A stretch of DNA of 64,000 nt from Pseudeuparius sepicola (GCA_963920635.1 OY987300.1:58487415-58551414); one strand, 5' to 3'. Shown: positions 11,330 to 24,264, counted from the stretch's first letter. Notes: generated by a model from the letters alone, not told the origin. Made by a program: numbers and translations.

Positions 11330-14300
11330 TATGAATTGCATTAAAAATATCAACGATTTCATAAAATATGAAGCGAGTACGGACACTGTTTCTTAATCCA
11401 CAATAATTCTTTTGTTTGTTGGTTGAAGCTATATCTACATTCCTACATCAGCTGGCAATAGTATGGTCATAATAGCAATTCGCCCTGGTATAAGCTAGTG
11501 CCGAAGGCAGTCCAATAACTGGGAGCATCTGACTTTTGCCAGCCGAAACCGGTGGGTCAGGTAAAAAAATGCCAATAACTTTTTTAATTATGTTAATTAG
11601 GGGGGCGCCCATGGCTCGTCCGGTGCCATAGGACCTGCCTCAGGTACCTATACTTAATTATAAGCCAAAGTCCAGACCGGATTGGTTTGCCGACCTAGAC
11701 GTATGGCCGAAATTGATGTTACCGCCTTATTTTAAACCTTAATTTGGTTTTCTTCTTCGCCCATTACTACTCATCTCGACTTATTTAACCTCAAGGTCAG
11801 GCGAAATCGTTTGCGGACAGCGATCAAACTTTGGAAGCTTTAATAGCTAGTTCTCATGTTTTAACATGGGAGAAGGGCGGTTAAAGTTTTTCTTCAAAAT
11901 AAAAGTGCTACGCATTCCGCACGTATTTGGGTAATAAAATTGTTGGCCTAGAGGGCTGCTTGTTAATACAGGGCACCCTAAATGGGGTATCAAAAAAATT
12001 TGGTTTAATAACCATTTTAGTACCTTACTCATTTTATTATTCGTTGTGCTAATATTGAGGAACCTTGAGTATGTGGTGTCCATTTTCAAGGCCAGCGGGT
12101 AGGCTCACCCTCAGATTTTATAACCTCATTCTTTTCTCAGCTATAATTACTTCGACATTTTGGAATTAGTTTAACACTATTCAGTTATTTTTGCTCCTGA
12201 AAGGTAGTTTTTACCACTTTTGAGAAAAATGTACACAGTCATCGAAAAAGTAGAAAGCGATACGATACATTAACTGGTTAAATATCGCTGTTACTAAGGA
12301 GAACCTTTTACTGGCAAAATGTTTTATTTTTTAATTTCATACAGTTTTACACATCCGTTGTCATCCTATATCATATAATATTTAATTACTAATATACTAT
12401 AAAGTAAAATCTGCAATAAATAGGTATATTCGTACTCAGTTGTATCAAAATATAACTTTAACATATTTTTCCATTTTTACAGCTTCGAATGCGCATGAAC
12501 TACCACCTAATGAAAGTAAGTTTTCTTTTACTTTTTATTCTACTCAAAATCTTCGGGGCATTATTCTACAAGCCCTTTAAATTATTCAATGTCATCGAAC
12601 AGAAAATTTTATTTAAAATATTAGTTGTTATTTTTGAGTGGCCGCTAAAACACTTTTTTCAGCTTGGCCTGTTTTGTGAGATATTCTAGAAATACGACAG
12701 CTCAACTATTTACGGGGAGGGGGTCTACCATCTAAAATGTGCGATGTTGGCTTCAACATTATTATACGCCATACCTAACGACAAACGATACTATCATTTA
12801 CTAAATTTTGTACTTAGCGTTAGTAGCATTTGTTTCATGGTATCATTTTTTGTTAGTTCACTTATAATCTCACTATAGTCTAATTATTTTAAAGAGTTTT
12901 TAGGTGTATGAAATATCACGGGAGCACTAGGGATCACGCGGATCTCCATTTAGATTTCTTTTCTGATGGAGGTTTCACATTTTCATCTGAACCCTCTATA
13001 TTGCAACGGCTTAGAACTGCCATCATAAAGCTAATTTTCTAAGCACCTATGTTTTATTAACGTAGCGAAATTACAGTTGCACTTGTAAATTTACATTTGA
13101 AACTGTAAATTAAAGAATATACCTACTTAAAAAATATATTTATAATGGCAGTTCTAATCCGTCGTAAAATTGTATCGGTCCCTGTGTCCAGCACATAGCG
13201 TCTACCGAGTTAAAGACCGCCTGACCAGTAAGAGCTCAGCTCGTCGCTGATGACGAGGTGATCACGCTATGGCCAGTGTTGTTCTCTGTTGACTTTTTAA
13301 CGTAAATGGACTATAGTAATTGAATTATTATACCGAAAAGTTAATCGAGTGTGCGAATCTTTTGAAAATTATCCTAAATCGCAAACGAGGAATAATTTTC
13401 TCAAACCTGAATTTCGTACTTAGTGTAACACGAATAGAAGTCATACAGCAGAAGAAAATTATTTGGCTTAAAATTTTGTAAGATAAAAAACAAAAGATCG
13501 AATCGTCGGGTGTCGCCTGAAGTATCAATAACCTGCATTGTATTATTTTATTAATGTGACTTCGTATATTGAACACACAGTGGATAATAAAAAAACTATT
13601 TAGAACTTTGCATACATATACTGTTTATTTTGTAAAAAATACTCAATTTGTCATTACCCATCTATTACTACGAAGATAATATTAGGACAAGCCGCACAAT
13701 ACTCGTTAAAAGCAAACACAAGTTAAACAACACATTGGAGACGTCTGGTTGATATATTTTGTTAACGACCTATTATTGTCGACTTGTTGAGCCACTTAAA
13801 ATCTTAGTGATGAGAACATAAGGCGACTTTTTTTTTTTGTAACTTTTTAGATAGTACTAATTATTTCGTGTTTAGAAAAATTCACCTACATTATATTAAG
13901 TTATAAATATTTGGGAACGGACTCCTACGAATCAAAATGAAAATAAAACTAAGTAGTGGGTATAAGCATGCATAGGAAGTTTTAATGGAAGGGCTATGGG
14001 CGTCAAATTTATCGATTAATTTCTGCTTACCAGCGGAAGTTATTACTACCATTTATAATTCACACAGGCAACGTTAACACGCACACCCTGATATTAAATC
14101 TATGTGTAGTGTTTCCTTTCGCTTTCCAATTTCGATTTACTAATTTCAGCCTGGCAAAAAGCCTATCGAGAATTATTTTCCCTGTGATTACTTCAATTTG
14201 ACAGAACGCTAAAGTAAATTTACCGTTTCTTGTTTAAAAACAATAATGGTTTTAATAATATAGAATTAAAAGCAAACTCCTGGTAAAAATCAATTTAAAA

Positions 14301-15002
14301 GAAAACACGCACGCAACTTTTAAAAGGAAAACGAACAAAAACAGCTAATGTGGTTTTAATAGCCGCACAAATTTAAGTTACAAAGCAGCCCCATTTTTGG
14401 TTGAATTTTTCATTTATTCCAAACGCCTTCTTTCCTTAATTTTATTATTTTATTAACCGATTTGTGGCTCTTTATTTACGTGTAAGGAGTCAAGTCGTCT
14501 TTCTTTGAGTAGAATATTTCTTGCTCTTTTCCATACATAATACTAGTAGAACACAAATAATACATCCTTGGTGAAAATTAAAAGAAACTATAATAAAAAC
14601 GAGGAGAGGAAACAAAGGACCAGAACCAATTTTCTCATTGTTGCCTAAATTCAAATTAAAGATAGAAAAACAGAAACAAACGACAAAAGGTCATTTGGAT
14701 TATCTCAAGTTCCGTACGATTGAATTTGGCAGAAACCTAATTAAAGAATTTCGGGCGGTTTTCTTAACTACAAACAAAAAACTAAAAAGTAGCGCGAAAG
14801 CAGATTTCCGTTATAGAATAGATGAAAGAATAGAAATAAATAAGAAAATTGTTGAATGGATAAGGTTTAAAAAATCCGATGTTAAAGCCATTTGGTCATA
14901 ATTATGTAGGTTCTAAAACTTTCTTGATGAATTACCACTGGGTTTGATTATGAACTTAACCCACTACCAACATGACGGTGCATCCGCTCTTAATTTTCAA
15001 GC
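11330..15002. other. No gene recognised; mixed intron sequence
   Basis: AT-rich DNA with only short chance ORFs. An 87-codon lysine-rich open frame at 14638-14901 begins at TTG, not ATG, and has no recognised domain. Two stretches with more complex composition (about 12900-13020 and 13165-13290, the latter with GACCGCCTGACCAGTAAGAG) could be conserved intronic elements, but nothing here proves it. Confidence 0.45.
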
Positions 15003-15014
15003 AATCTGCGGATA

Positions 15015-16180
15015 CAATGACAATAATGATGTAAGATTAGCGAGTGTAAATGTAACAATAATTACAAGAAAAGGTGATAATGGGCAAACACTCAAAGTTA
15101 ACAAAAAGAAAAAACTAGTAACCGCATACACGTGTTTCATGCTATTTGGCAATCATCAGTACGGTGTAACATTAACCAAATCAAAAGATAGGCATGATTT
15201 GGGAATCAACAAATGAAGTCCAGGCAGGAGCCAACAGCACATTTGCAGCTTCAGTCAGCACATCCCCTATTTTGGGGCTTGTACTAACATCGCCACGGAG
15301 GCTGCTAAAGCGACCTGCGTGGAAATCTTCATAACCCAAGATACAATGACAATAATTATGTAAGATTAGCGAGTGTAAATGTAACAATTACAAGAAAAGG
15401 TGATAATGGGCAAACACACAAAGTTAAAAAAAAGAAAAAACTAGTAACCGCATACACGTGTTTCATGCTATTTGGCAATCATCAGTACGGTGTAACATTA
15501 ACCAAATCAAAAGATAGGCATGATTTGGGAAGCAACAAATGAAGTCCAGGCAGGAGCCAACAGCACATTTGCTTTATTTTTCTGGTCTTCCACGCAGGTC
15601 GCTTTAGCAGCCTCCGTGGCGATGTTAGTGCAAGCCCAAAATAGGGGATGTGCTGACTGAAGCTGCAACTGTGCTATTGGCTCCTGCCTGGACTTCATTT
15701 GTTGCTTCCCAAATCATGCCTATCTTTTGATTTCGTTAATGTTACACCGTACTGATGATTGCCAAATAGCATGAAACACGTGTATGCGGTTACTAGTTTT
15801 TTCTTTTTGTTAACTTTGAGTGTTTGCCCATTATCACCTTTTCTTGTAATTGTTACATTTACACTCGCTAATCTTACATCATTATTGTCATTGTATCTTG
15901 GGTTATGAAGATTTCCACGCAGGTCGCTTTAGCAGCCTCAGTGGCGATGTTAGTACAAGGTACAAGCCCCAAAATAGGGGATGTGCTGACTGAAGCTGCA
16001 AATGTGCTGTTGGCTCCTGCCTGGACTTCATTTGTTGCTTCCCAAATCATGCCTATCTTTTGATTTGGTTAATGTTACACCGTACTGATGATTGCCAAAT
16101 AGCATGAAACAAGTGTATGCGGTTACTAGTTTTTTCTTTCTGTTAACTTTGAGTGTTTGCCCATTATCACCTTTTCTTGT
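15015..16180. mobile_element. Large hairpin element, 12-bp flanking repeats (A-type copy 2)
   Basis: Bounded by perfect 12-bp direct repeats AATCTGCGGATA at 15003-15014 and 16181-16192. Its layout is A-B-A-B'-A'-B'-A', where A (about 230 bp, including GATGTAAGATTAGCGAGTG, CATACACGTGTTTCATGC and AGGCAGGAGCCAACAGCAC) and B (about 95 bp, including CACATCCCCTATTTTGGGGC) are two subunits and primes mark reverse complements. As in copy 1, the left end carries about 45 bp that the right end lacks. Frames of 60-90 codons run across the subunits on both strands but match no family I know. Confidence 0.85.
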
Positions 16181-16192
16181 AATCTGCGGATA

Positions 16193-18230
16193 TTTAAATA
16201 TTTGATTTACAAACTGGATTGGGAATGCAGGTCCGGTTTTGTGTCCAGCACGGTCACCCGATTTGACGCCCTGGACTTCTCTTTATGGGTTACTGTTAAA
16301 AATGAAGTATACGAGGAAAAGTAAAACAATCTGGAAGACCAGAAAAATAAAATATCAGAATCAATTAGAAAAATTCGTCCACAAACGCTACGAAAAGTAT
16401 CCAATGAAATAGATATCAAAAGTGCATAGGTGCATGGTGATGAATGGTGGCCATTTCGAATATTTCATTTAAAAAAATATGTATAGGTAGTAAATACCCA
16501 AGTTTGTGTTATATCTCAAAAACCAAGGTATAGTAGGTCTGTCGCATTCTACGTAAAAAATCTATCCAACGCACTTTTCACTTTTACTCTAGTCTAGCAC
16601 TAATCGTTTTTGCGCTATGAGGATTTTAAAAAATTGGCAATATTCGTTTTTTTCGGGACACACCAGGAACCACAAGCCATATCTATCCACATTTTAAAAA
16701 CGTGTATGTTTCATTCATAATTCTGCCCAGTTTTGCCCATTTAACCGATATTGTATCTTTACAAATAAAAAAGTTACTTTATATGGTTCAAGAAAATGGC
16801 TACCCGGTATATTGCTCATACTGAGGTACCAAGAGGCCCGGGCTATTAAGAAAGCAATTTTCTTATATACAAAATGTTTAAATTTAAATATAAGACTATT
16901 ATTTTGTAGCGATTCGTTGCAGAATGACGCTCAACGCGGCTACTCCAGGTTTCACGCACTATTCTATGTGCTAGAAACAGTTCCTGTCATGAAGATGCAG
17001 GAATGAAGAAACGCCATGACCAAAAAATTACAATCATGACTTCCGTAATAATTATGTAGTCAGTAGCTGCATAAAATGACAAAATATTCTCAGTCGTTCA
17101 CAATATATTCGCCGGAGTCTAAATATTGGAACTTTACTCTTTACTCGCTATAACTGATTTATACCAAGAAATTATAAGAATATTATTATGTTGTACATTC
17201 AATTATTTATTTTTAATACTGAGGTTCCTGTTATGGATGATATCCCATACCTTGGGTCTTTTAAACAGAGTTTATCAAGGACATTTTTTACCATTTTTTA
17301 AAGAGTAAATCTCGCTTTCGGCTAGATTTTAGTTTATTGTTTGAAGCGCAGGCAGTACGAACTAATCTCGTAGCTCGTGATCGACAAAAAACTTTAAAAT
17401 TTCAATCATTCTTGGAAGTCAGGTCTTGTCGGCGGGTCGTGATCGACCCGGACCACACCAAATATCGTTAATGACCTTGTGGTAACCTTATTCTGTCGGT
17501 GCAATTGTTGCTCATGCCGAATAATGTGCACAATCATCGTTTGGTCAATAAGTATGCCTGCTAACAGGGAGACTGGAACCCGCGACGAGCCTTTGACTTT
17601 ACCGACGGAACCTGGCCATCGAGAGTCCGGCGCAAAGAGTAGATAGAGAGTTAGGTTGAATGAAATTTTCTAACCGTAGATCTAGAGATTCTTTCGTGAT
17701 CTGTCCCATTTGCATTCGGTAACGTTGTACTCCAATTTTCAGTATAAACTAAAAATCAGAGAACCACTTCTTCTTTCATTGGTTGATAATAATCAATTAT
17801 GTTATGCTTCAAAATTTCGTTGTTACTTTTTTAACGTCCTCTATACCACCTAATATTGAGCTAATTCATTAGATAGCCAATTTATTAATCAAGTAATTGG
17901 CATATTTAGCAAATTATTAAATTAGTCGCGCAACTTGCAACCTTATGAATTAGGTACCTACTCTTATTATAACAATATTGATTATTTAATGCGCACCTCT
18001 CCATTTTAGTTGTTGCGAAAAGGAAATCAAGAGCATATGAGTTTTATATAGCACTGCTCACCTTAATTACACTTCTCCTTTATTGTAAAATGAAATATTG
18101 TTTTCTATTTGTCAAGTTTTTAACTTGAATGTATAAAGGACACGAACAAGAAACAAACATCAAATACCTAATAGAAAATAAGTAAAATAAATGTAGGTAC
18201 CTTTAATAATTATTATTGTTATTTTATACA
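16193..18230. other. No gene recognised
   Basis: AT-rich with chance ORFs. A short stretch at about 17435-17650 is richer in GC (GGGTCGTGATCGACCCGGAC is a near-palindrome, then CGCGACGAGCC and GAGAGTCCGGCG) and differs from its surroundings; it may be a transposon end or a conserved intronic element. Confidence 0.4.
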
Positions 18231-18363
18231 GTTGGGATTTTGTCGAATACACTCCAAAATGGCAGAAGAATTCTTATCTCACAATAGTCGACGTTTCGAC
18301 TCGTTTATTAAGTCATCATCAGGGTACTAAATGATTAAAAACACACAAAATTATTTAAATATA

Positions 18364-19034
18364 CAGGGTGAGTTTTTCTTGATGATCAGTATGGGGATCT
18401 CGGAAACTAGCGGAGATAGAAAAAAGGTTAAATACGGAAAGAATTGCAGTTTTATAGGGCCAATTTAATGCACCTTGTGGATTTTTGAAAAAAGGCATCT
18501 ACTAGATATTTTGAAAACCGGAATTATGGCGTTTTATTCTAATCCATCTATACTAAAATCGAGCAATCCGTACCTACGCCTGGCGTAAATAAAACCACGT
18601 GTTCAATGACGATCTCCGATTGGTCGATAGGCTATAAAATTTCACCCGACTCGGCAACAGGGACGTACTCGATCGCAAAAGTGTAGTTATTCGGTTTCAT
18701 CTTGTTGTTTTCAGCAATTTAGCCACTGTCACAAATAATTTTGAACCATTTTAATTAAGCCAATAATTCTTTTAACCGCATTGGGGACACAGCTCCCTTC
18801 AACTTTTGTATTTACACTTTTTATCAAAAATCAGAAACAAAGAAGCTAGATGGATTAGAGTAAATCGCCAAAATTTCGTTTTTCAAAATATCTAGTAAGT
18901 CATAACTTTTTCAAAAATCCACAAGGTCCATTAAATTGGGCCTACTAAACTGCAATTCTTTCCCGATTTAACCTTCCTTCTATCTCCGCTAGTTTCCGAT
19001 AATTCCATACTGATCATAAAAAAAACTCACCCTG
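18364..19034. mobile_element. Palindromic MITE, TA target (CAGGGTGAGTTTTT ends)
   Basis: Ends CAGGGTGAGTTTTTCTTGAT and the complement of CAGGGTGAGTTTTTTTTATG, each next to TA. Arms of about 200 bp share GATCAGTATGG and ACTAGCGGAGATAGA. The same family recurs as half copies at 25258-25509 and as the split copy 43611-45467. Non-coding. Confidence 0.8.
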
Positions 19035-19544
19035 TATAAAGAAAAACACGAAATAAAAAATATAAAAGATAGTAAGAACCAGTTTTTAAAAGAATAATAA
19101 ACAACGAGGTACTTAAAGTAAAAATGAAATTCTTCCTAAATATTTTTTTATTTTTTTCCTATTTTGAATTTTCTCTTTCCAATATATAGTAGAAGTTAGA
19201 TTAGGTCTGCATGAACCAATTAAAAACGAATACATAATATGTGAAAAATCCACAGTACAAACCTTACAAAAAGGGGAACACAGTAAAAAACATTTATTTT
19301 TACTAGATGTGGGTGTATGTTAAATTATAAAAGCATCGTTTGTTATAGGCTAGATAAATGTTAATTTACTAAAAAAGAAGGAAAAGAAAATTCCATTTTT
19401 ACGCCTTACAACTTGTTAATTAAATTAAGATACGAGTTACTTTAACTTTCAATGTCTTTTGTTCATTTAATGTTTGTGTTTTTTATGTTGACCATTATTT
19501 CTTTAATTAATATTTTTTATAGTTATTTTCAATTCCCACGACCT

Positions 19545-19690
19545 TAGCCGACTCAAAATCAAGACTATGTAAGTTATCTAGAGCATGTTCTGCCAGGGCG
19601 CTTTTATTAGATGTACCAGTTGGTCAAACGCTTCTTTTGTGTTGAGCCAATCGAACATTAAAATATAATCCTGTTTGTCCTATATACACG
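19545..19690 (-). pseudogene. GIY-YIG endonuclease fragment of the Penelope-like element
   Basis: The minus strand reads IVYIGQTGLYFNVRLAQHKR, a stop, then SALAEHALDNLHSLDFESAK. YIGQT, an R in RLAQHKR and the downstream ALAEHAL block match the C-terminal endonuclease of Penelope-like elements, which nicks the target DNA. The region upstream (higher coordinates) is cut off by the palindrome that starts at 19683. One in-frame stop is visible. Inactive. Confidence 0.75.
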
Positions 19691-20587
19691 ATGATTTTTT
19701 AGGACTACCACAGCGATTTTCTCGCTTATTTTGCGCCCTACAAAAAAAAGTAAGAAACAAAAATGTGGCAATTTTAGACAGCCAACTTGTCGCGCAATAT
19801 AAAAAAAAAACTCAAATTGAATAAAACAATTAGTAGCTGTAGTATGTTTACTTTAAGAGAGATATTGAAAATTGATGTCACTAAGAAGCTTTATGCAACT
19901 GGGTACTCAGATAGTTGCAGAAAATTACACAGGGCCTTCGGCTCTCTTGAGGCTATGAATTTTTTTGTTTATTTCTTATTAGGCGATTTTCTCGCTTATA
20001 TAAAATTATACGATCTTGAGGCCATAAATGTTTTTGTCGATTTGAAGTTTTTTTAGTACGGGGCAAAAAGATAAGCATGGAGGCCCAAATTGCCATATTT
20101 TGTTTCCTTACATATTTTCTGTGCGGCTCAAAATTTGGGCCTCCATGCTTATCTTTTCGCCCTGTACTAAAAAAACTTCAAATCGACAAAAACTTTTATG
20201 GCCTCAAGATCGTATAATTTTATATAAGCGAGAAAATCGCCTAATAAGAAATAAACAAAAAAAATTCATAGCCTCAAGAGAGCCGAAGGCCCTTTGTAAT
20301 TTTCTGCAACTATCTGAGTACCCAGTTGCATAAAGCTTCTTACTGACATCAATTTTCAATATGAAAGGTTTTACTATATCTCTTAAAGTACACATACTAC
20401 AGCTACTAATTGTTTTATTCAATTTGAGTTTTTTTATATTGCGCCACAAGTTGGCCATGGATGTCGATTTCTTTTGCAGTAACACTTTGCTGTCTAAATT
20501 TGCCACATTTTTGTTTCTTACGTTTTTTTAGGGCGCAAAATAAGCGAGAAAATCGCGGTGGTAGTCCTAAAAAAATCATCGTGTATA
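19683..20587. mobile_element. Fold-back palindrome inside the Penelope-like element
   Basis: Arms of about 430 bp start TATACACGATGATTTTTT and end with the complement, centred near 20100. Arms share ACCACAGCGATTTTCTCGC, GCCTTCGGCTCTCTTGAGGC and AAAGATAAGCATGGAGGCCC. Open frames inside are mirror-image artefacts of the palindrome. No clear target duplication. Confidence 0.75.
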
Positions 20588-20986
20588 CTTGATGTCAATC
20601 TTTACAGGATATTTTATATGTCACATTACTGTTTAATTGTGTAGGAGGTTTTGATTTTAGTTTTGTAGAGTATTTTTATAATAGTAGTTTCATTTTTAAA
20701 AGCAATATTGATATATGGTTTCATTTTTTAAAGTTTTTGGTATTTTTTCTTGTGAGAGATGTTTGACTTTTGGAATTTTGAAATATTTTCTTACGGAGCG
20801 ATTATTGTCATTTTTGTTGTTGTTATTTGTGTAGGTATATACAATATTCTCCGTACATAGAACATAATATGTTCTATCTCCTATATTACAGGAGATTGGT
20901 AATTACCTATTCCGAGGCTCTAAGTTTGTTTTTAAAACTGACCATCAAAGTTAAAAAAGTTATTGTTAAAACCAAATTATAAGAGT

Positions 20987-21313
20987 TCAATGAATATCTC
21001 CAGCGATAATTTCTTTATCTTTAAGACAAGATCTTTGTTTAATTAGGTTGTTAACAAGATCTGTGGGAACATTGGTGAATAGTGAGATCACATCTATAGG
21101 GGAATTACTTAATATGTAACCTTCTGGGATCCAAATATTTTTTAATGAGTCTACAAGTTCAAATGAATTCTTTGGCTGATATTCGTCCCTTTCGAAGACT
21201 AAACTGAGAAAAACCGATAAGTATTTTATTAGATTGTAAATTGGTGAACCCACAAAACTCACTATAGATCTTAACGGTATGTCAACTTTGTGGATTTTAG
21301 GAAGAAAATACAC
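20987..21313 (-). pseudogene. Penelope-type reverse transcriptase fragment
   Basis: A 108-residue open frame reading YFLPKIHKVDIPLRSIVS, then GSPIYNLIKYLS, KNSFELVDSLKNI and DVISLFTNVPTDLVNNLI. The LPKIHK, SPxYNL, NSFELVDxLK and SLFTNVP blocks are those of Penelope-like RTs as I know them. It would copy the element's RNA into DNA. The fragment lacks the rest of the palm domain (no YxDD block) and runs off into stops on both sides, so it is non-functional. Confidence 0.85.
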
Positions 21314-21439
21314 TTTGGATAAACACCACTATTACACTTTAGACCTTACGCTTCATGTCTTTCCAAGTTATTATTTTTAACTAGCATGTCAATCAATTTA
21401 TTTAACATATTTTGGGCAGTGTTCCCCGTAGAGGGAGTG

Positions 21440-22540
21440 CGAATCCCTTTTGGCTAAGTCAACAACACGAACATCTACAACAGGGGAGCCAAACAGAACT
21501 AGGGTTCCACCCACCGAAGGTGCTGCGCGGGAACTTCAGCCAGCGTTCACTCAGGCGGGATTCAAATGGACTGGGTCAATGAATGAATCGATTATGCGTA
21601 TTTTTTACAGGGTGACAAGAGATGATCGGCTACCGACAACTGCATGCCGAGTTCTGCAGGGAGTTTCCACACATGCAAGTGTCTGAACAAGAGTATCAGA
21701 TCAGTATCGAACTCTTCTAAGAAATAACCAAATTCCAGCAACGCGACTTAACGCTATCAAACGGGAAGTTGAGCTGGATATCCATAGACATACACATGAT
21801 ACAACAAAAGAGAGATATGATATTTAGCCGCCTCAATTTCGTTCCCTTCTGCGCAATTACGTCACGCGGTAAGTTCCCGTCCACTTATGACATGCAAAGT
21901 ATTACAGTATGTCCACTGATTAAGTTTACAAAGGGACAAATGGACCAAAGAGTAATTAACAGTAATTTTACAACGCAAACTTCCGCAAATTAGCTGAAAA
22001 TGCAGAGAACACACTACAATGACACTCAGACGTTTCTGACGTTTCGGTTGTTTATAACCAGATGATACAACTTGTACCATTGTTTATAACCGCGTGACGC
22101 GCCAATATGGTGTCCAACCTGCGCAATACCATATCTCTCTTTTGTTGTATCATGGACATACATACAACAACAACGGGGAAATTCAAGAGCCGGGACCACA
22201 ACAAGAAGACGAAACGGCAGAACAAACAACTGAGAATCGGGAATCGGTTAACGAAGAACACTTTGAAAGCCTAGACACACAGCTGAGAAAGGCAGTATTG
22301 CGATACGAAGGCACAGACCCACTGAGCAGAGACCACCGCTACCAAGATTAAATTCTTCCGGGAAGCTTGCAATCTTGCTCGATCTTATGAACACCAGAAT
22401 TTTACCTAACTATGTTTCAGTGGCACCAACATTAGAACATATTATTATGCACATGTTAATCTACTGTGCCGCAACGGCAATCGTCACTGTAATGGGAGCC
22501 ACGATTCGGACGGCCCAAGACTTGAAAGAGACAAAGTAGC
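21440..22540 (+). pseudogene. LINE (non-LTR) N-terminal ORF remnant with Myb-like segment
   Basis: Fragments of the protein that precedes the reverse transcriptase in a common insect non-LTR retrotransposon. The readable pieces are GFKWTGSMNESIMRIFYRVT (Myb-like start), QEYQIS-like text in another frame, then, after the MITE at 21795-22154, NNNGEIQEPG, LDTQLRKAVLRYEGTDPLSR, and further decayed pieces (AILLDLMNTRILPNYVS, IYCAATAIVTVMG). Frame changes and stops interrupt it. Removing the MITE rejoins the reading frame across the duplicated GACATACA. No RT domain follows. The family is recognised from general pattern only. Confidence 0.6.
21795..22154. mobile_element. 360-bp MITE with perfect 8-bp target duplication
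   Basis: Ends CATGATACAACAAAAGAGAG and exact complement. Flanks are identical 8-bp repeats GACATACA (21787-21794 and 22155-22162). It splits the LINE ORF remnant. Duplication length suggests hAT/P-type integration. Non-coding; open frames on its minus strand reflect the inverted ends. Confidence 0.88.
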
Positions 22541-22586
22541 AGTCGAAATAATAGTAACATCCAACTCTTAGGTTTTCACTAATATA

Positions 22587-23742
22587 CAGGGTGTTCACTT
22601 TTAAGTGGACACAAATCAATAAAAAATTGTTTTGTTGGGATATTTTCAATTTTTTTTTGATACAAAGGTCCTCAAAATGCGCTACTTTCTACGTGAACAC
22701 ATTTGTCAAATTGTAATTCCAGGGCCGGCTAAGATTTTTTTAAATCCCGATTTTCACAAAATCTATTTAGGCATTTTTTTTATTTAAAATCTGACCATAC
22801 AGCGTTAATTAGGACCCTCTAAAACCCTTAGGTTTTACAGCGCCTTAAAGTTGCGCAAAGTAGTGATTTCGAGGGCCATTGGAAAGTCAAGCGTGCCATG
22901 CAATGATGTTAAAACAATTGAAGAATTAACAGGACCACCAAAAGTATTGATGGACGAGACTGCAAGAAAAAATAATACAGGATGTTTTTCTCTACCGCTG
23001 CTCTACCTCCTAGGAACGTAAACGAGCTACAACAAAAAATAATTGAAGCTTGCGATTCCGTAACAATAGATGAGTTAAGACGAGTTGTTTCTAATAACAA
23101 AAAACGTCTTGAAAAATGGATTACGTTAGAAGGCGGTTATGTTGAAAAAACCCCGATAGTTTAAGATCTAAATATTTTGTTTGTTATTTTATTGTTAAGA
23201 TTAAATAAATTTTGTTATTAGTAACTTTGTTTCAAAAAGCACGGCAAACTTGATCAAAATAAAATTCGAAAAAAGTCTGAAGTTTCAGCAGCAGTAGAGA
23301 AAAACATCCTGTATTATTTTTTCTTGCAGTCTCGTCCACCAATACTTTGGGTGGTCCTGTTAATTCTTCAATTGTTTTAAAATCATTCCATGGCACGCTT
23401 CACTCTCCAGGGGCTCTCGAAATCACTACTTTCCGCAACTTTAAGGCGCTGTAAAACCGAACTCCCTGTATATTTTTAGTTTAAATTTTGAACTGAAGGG
23501 TTTTAGAGGGTTCTAATTAACGCTGTATGGTCAGATTTTTAATTAAAAAAATGCCTAAATAGTTTTTGTGAAAATCGGGGTTTAAAAAAATCTTAGCCGG
23601 CCCTGGAATTGCAATTTGACAAATGTGTTCACGTAGAAAGTTGCGCATTTTGAAGACCTTTGTATAAAAAAAAAAGTTGAAAATATCCCAACAAATCATC
23701 AATTTTTTATTGATTTGTGTCCACTTAAAAGTTAACACCCTG
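22587..23742. mobile_element. Palindromic TIR element, TA target, with inner element
   Basis: Ends CAGGGTGTTCACTTTTAAGT and the complement of CAGGGTGTTAACTTTTAAGT, flanked by TA. Arms are about 390 bp. A second TA-flanked inverted-repeat element (22978-23311; CAGGATGTTTTTCTCTAC ends) occupies the centre and holds a transposase C-terminus. Confidence 0.8.
22982..23164 (+). pseudogene. Tc1/mariner-type transposase C-terminus
   Basis: Sixty-codon frame ending PRNVNELQQKIIEACDSVTI, DELRRVVSNNKKRLEKWITL, EGGYVEKTPIV, stop, with AATAAA about 45 bp downstream. This resembles the last 50 residues of many insect IS630/Tc1/mariner-superfamily transposases (a 'VxELxxxI...V..N...RL......GGxxE' pattern). 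The catalytic region is absent: the inner element (22978-23311) is an internally deleted copy, so this is not functional. Confidence 0.6.
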
Positions 23743-24264
23743 TATAATTAGTTCTCCGCCATATATTAGTTAGAATATTGGTTAGAATCATAAAAAATGA
23801 TGGATGTTTTAATAGATTTATGCCACTAAATTGTTGTATCGAATTTATGGTAGGTACGGGATGACATTGTGTACCGTAAAATGGGGTGAATATGGTCGCC
23901 AGGGTGAATAGGGTTAAAACTTATATGAATTAAAAAATGACCTTTAACACGTTACCAGGTTATCCACAAATCACTAATGGTCACATGCGATGTTCATTTG
24001 ACATAATTTGAGTTTGGTAGCACCTATAGCAGCTGAGCTAACCTCTAAATTAAAAACGCTTCGATTTTCTGTTCTGGAAAACTTTGTGTGCAGCTGATAA
24101 GCTTTCTAATCTATTTTCAAATTATTGTTTGCAAGTTACTTAGTAACCATTTATACAATACAATCACCACATATATATGAAAAAATATATAAAGAAGGTG
24201 TACCTACACGTGTACAGTGAAAGTTCAGTTATTAATAATTTTGAGAAGTACGGAGGGGAGAAGG

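Larger units (their letters stand above)
18236..21345 (-). mobile_element. Penelope-like retroelement, broken, with two insertions
   Basis: Minus-strand element: a reverse-transcriptase fragment (20987-21313), a GIY-YIG endonuclease fragment (19545-19690) and a 3' tail with a GTCGAAACGTCGAC-like segment (near 18290), in the order typical of Penelope-like elements. A palindrome (19683-20587) interrupts the endonuclease region and a MITE (18364-19034) interrupts the tail. The RT catalytic core beyond the first conserved blocks is missing. Confidence 0.7.

Noticed and set aside
14638..14901. 87-codon lysine-rich ORF
   Set aside because: Starts at TTG rather than ATG, has no domain, and its composition follows the A-rich local sequence.
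20100..20506. Two opposing ORFs of 77 and 100 codons
   Set aside because: They are mirror images from the 19683-20587 palindrome.
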